DNA of 17,483 nt from the NCBI GenBank assembly GCA_026770585.1, contig MU646854.1, positions 66,342 through 83,824 on the forward strand. The letters are read 5' to 3'. The DNA comes from Baffinella frigidus (Eukaryota > Cryptophyceae > Cryptomonadales > Baffinellaceae). Numbering within the stretch: the stretch's first letter is position 1; each line of letters begins with the position of its first letter. Below, piece after piece: positions 17,400 to 17,483 of the stretch. Below the pieces are notes generated by a model, which had not been told where the DNA came from, ran no database searches, and saw nothing but the letters and a program-made list of their open reading frames with translations. The position numbers were made by a program, and so were the translations under genes.

Positions 17400-17483
17400 G
17401 TCTAAACCCGAAACCCTGAACCCCCCCCCCCAAAACCCAAACCCCAAACCCTGAATCCGAAAACCTGAACCCGAAACCCTCAA
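17400..17483. repeat. Terminal telomere-like stretch
   Basis: GTCTAAACCCG then CCCGAAA, a C10 tract and CCCCAAA to the window end. Probably the start of the next intron. Confidence 0.8.

Noticed and set aside
16884-17072. Calling a definite last exon ending at TGA 17070-17072
   Set aside because: A GT at 17001 keeps phase 0 and the protein-like composition stops there; a further candidate exon follows at 17334. No polyadenylation signal was recognised.

Overview
The window looks like nuclear DNA of a complex eukaryote, most likely a unicellular alga. Much of it is degenerate TTTAGGG-type heptamer repeat, read on the + strand as CCCTAAA, CCCCAAA, CCCTCAA, CCATAAA and similar. TTTAGGG is the telomere type of plants and several algal groups. 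The arrays are short, mutated and scattered, so this is interstitial repeat and not a chromosome end. There are no bacterial-style genes, tRNAs or rRNAs. The GC-rich coding pieces and AG|GT...AG|G splice junctions would fit a cryptophyte, dinoflagellate or similar alga. The sequence alone does not settle the group.

My main reading is that the window is one long, internal, + strand portion of a many-exon gene whose introns are largely telomere-like repeat and small transposon-like elements. I can place 27 exons (39 to 150 bp) from 271 to 17399. They total 2112 bp, or 704 codons, with no in-frame stop. The phases agree across all 26 junctions: 22 introns are phase 0 and four are phase 2, and in each phase-2 case the preceding exon supplies two bases and the next supplies one. 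In the conceptual protein, a tryptophan (or equivalent) recurs every 29-33 residues over long runs, in motifs such as ALDEW, ALSEW, LRDxWDxF, FDTW and FEQW. That spacing and the helical, basic composition resemble Sfi1-type centrin-binding repeats. The family assignment is an inference. Neither a start codon nor a certain stop is visible, so both gene ends probably lie outside.

Layout. 1-2700: exons 1-3 with many partial exon copies and a 128-bp inverted-repeat element. 2700-3610: minisatellites and partial copies leading to exon 4. 3743-5070: nested MITE-like elements and a CCCTAAA array. 5071-7325: exons 5-10 separated by telomere-like introns. 7756-11482: exons 11-17. 11957-15165: exons 18-23, a roughly 4.1-kb tandem duplicate of exons 11-16. 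15642-17399: exons 24-27, then repeat again.

Three things stand out. Paralogous exons differ by the clean presence or absence of an intron, in two separate cases. Most exons are flanked by truncated copies that each keep one splice junction. A set of small inverted-repeat elements and hairpins shares the core GTTGAC. Together they suggest a repeat-protein gene evolving by exon duplication while telomere-like DNA and MITEs supply or enlarge its introns.
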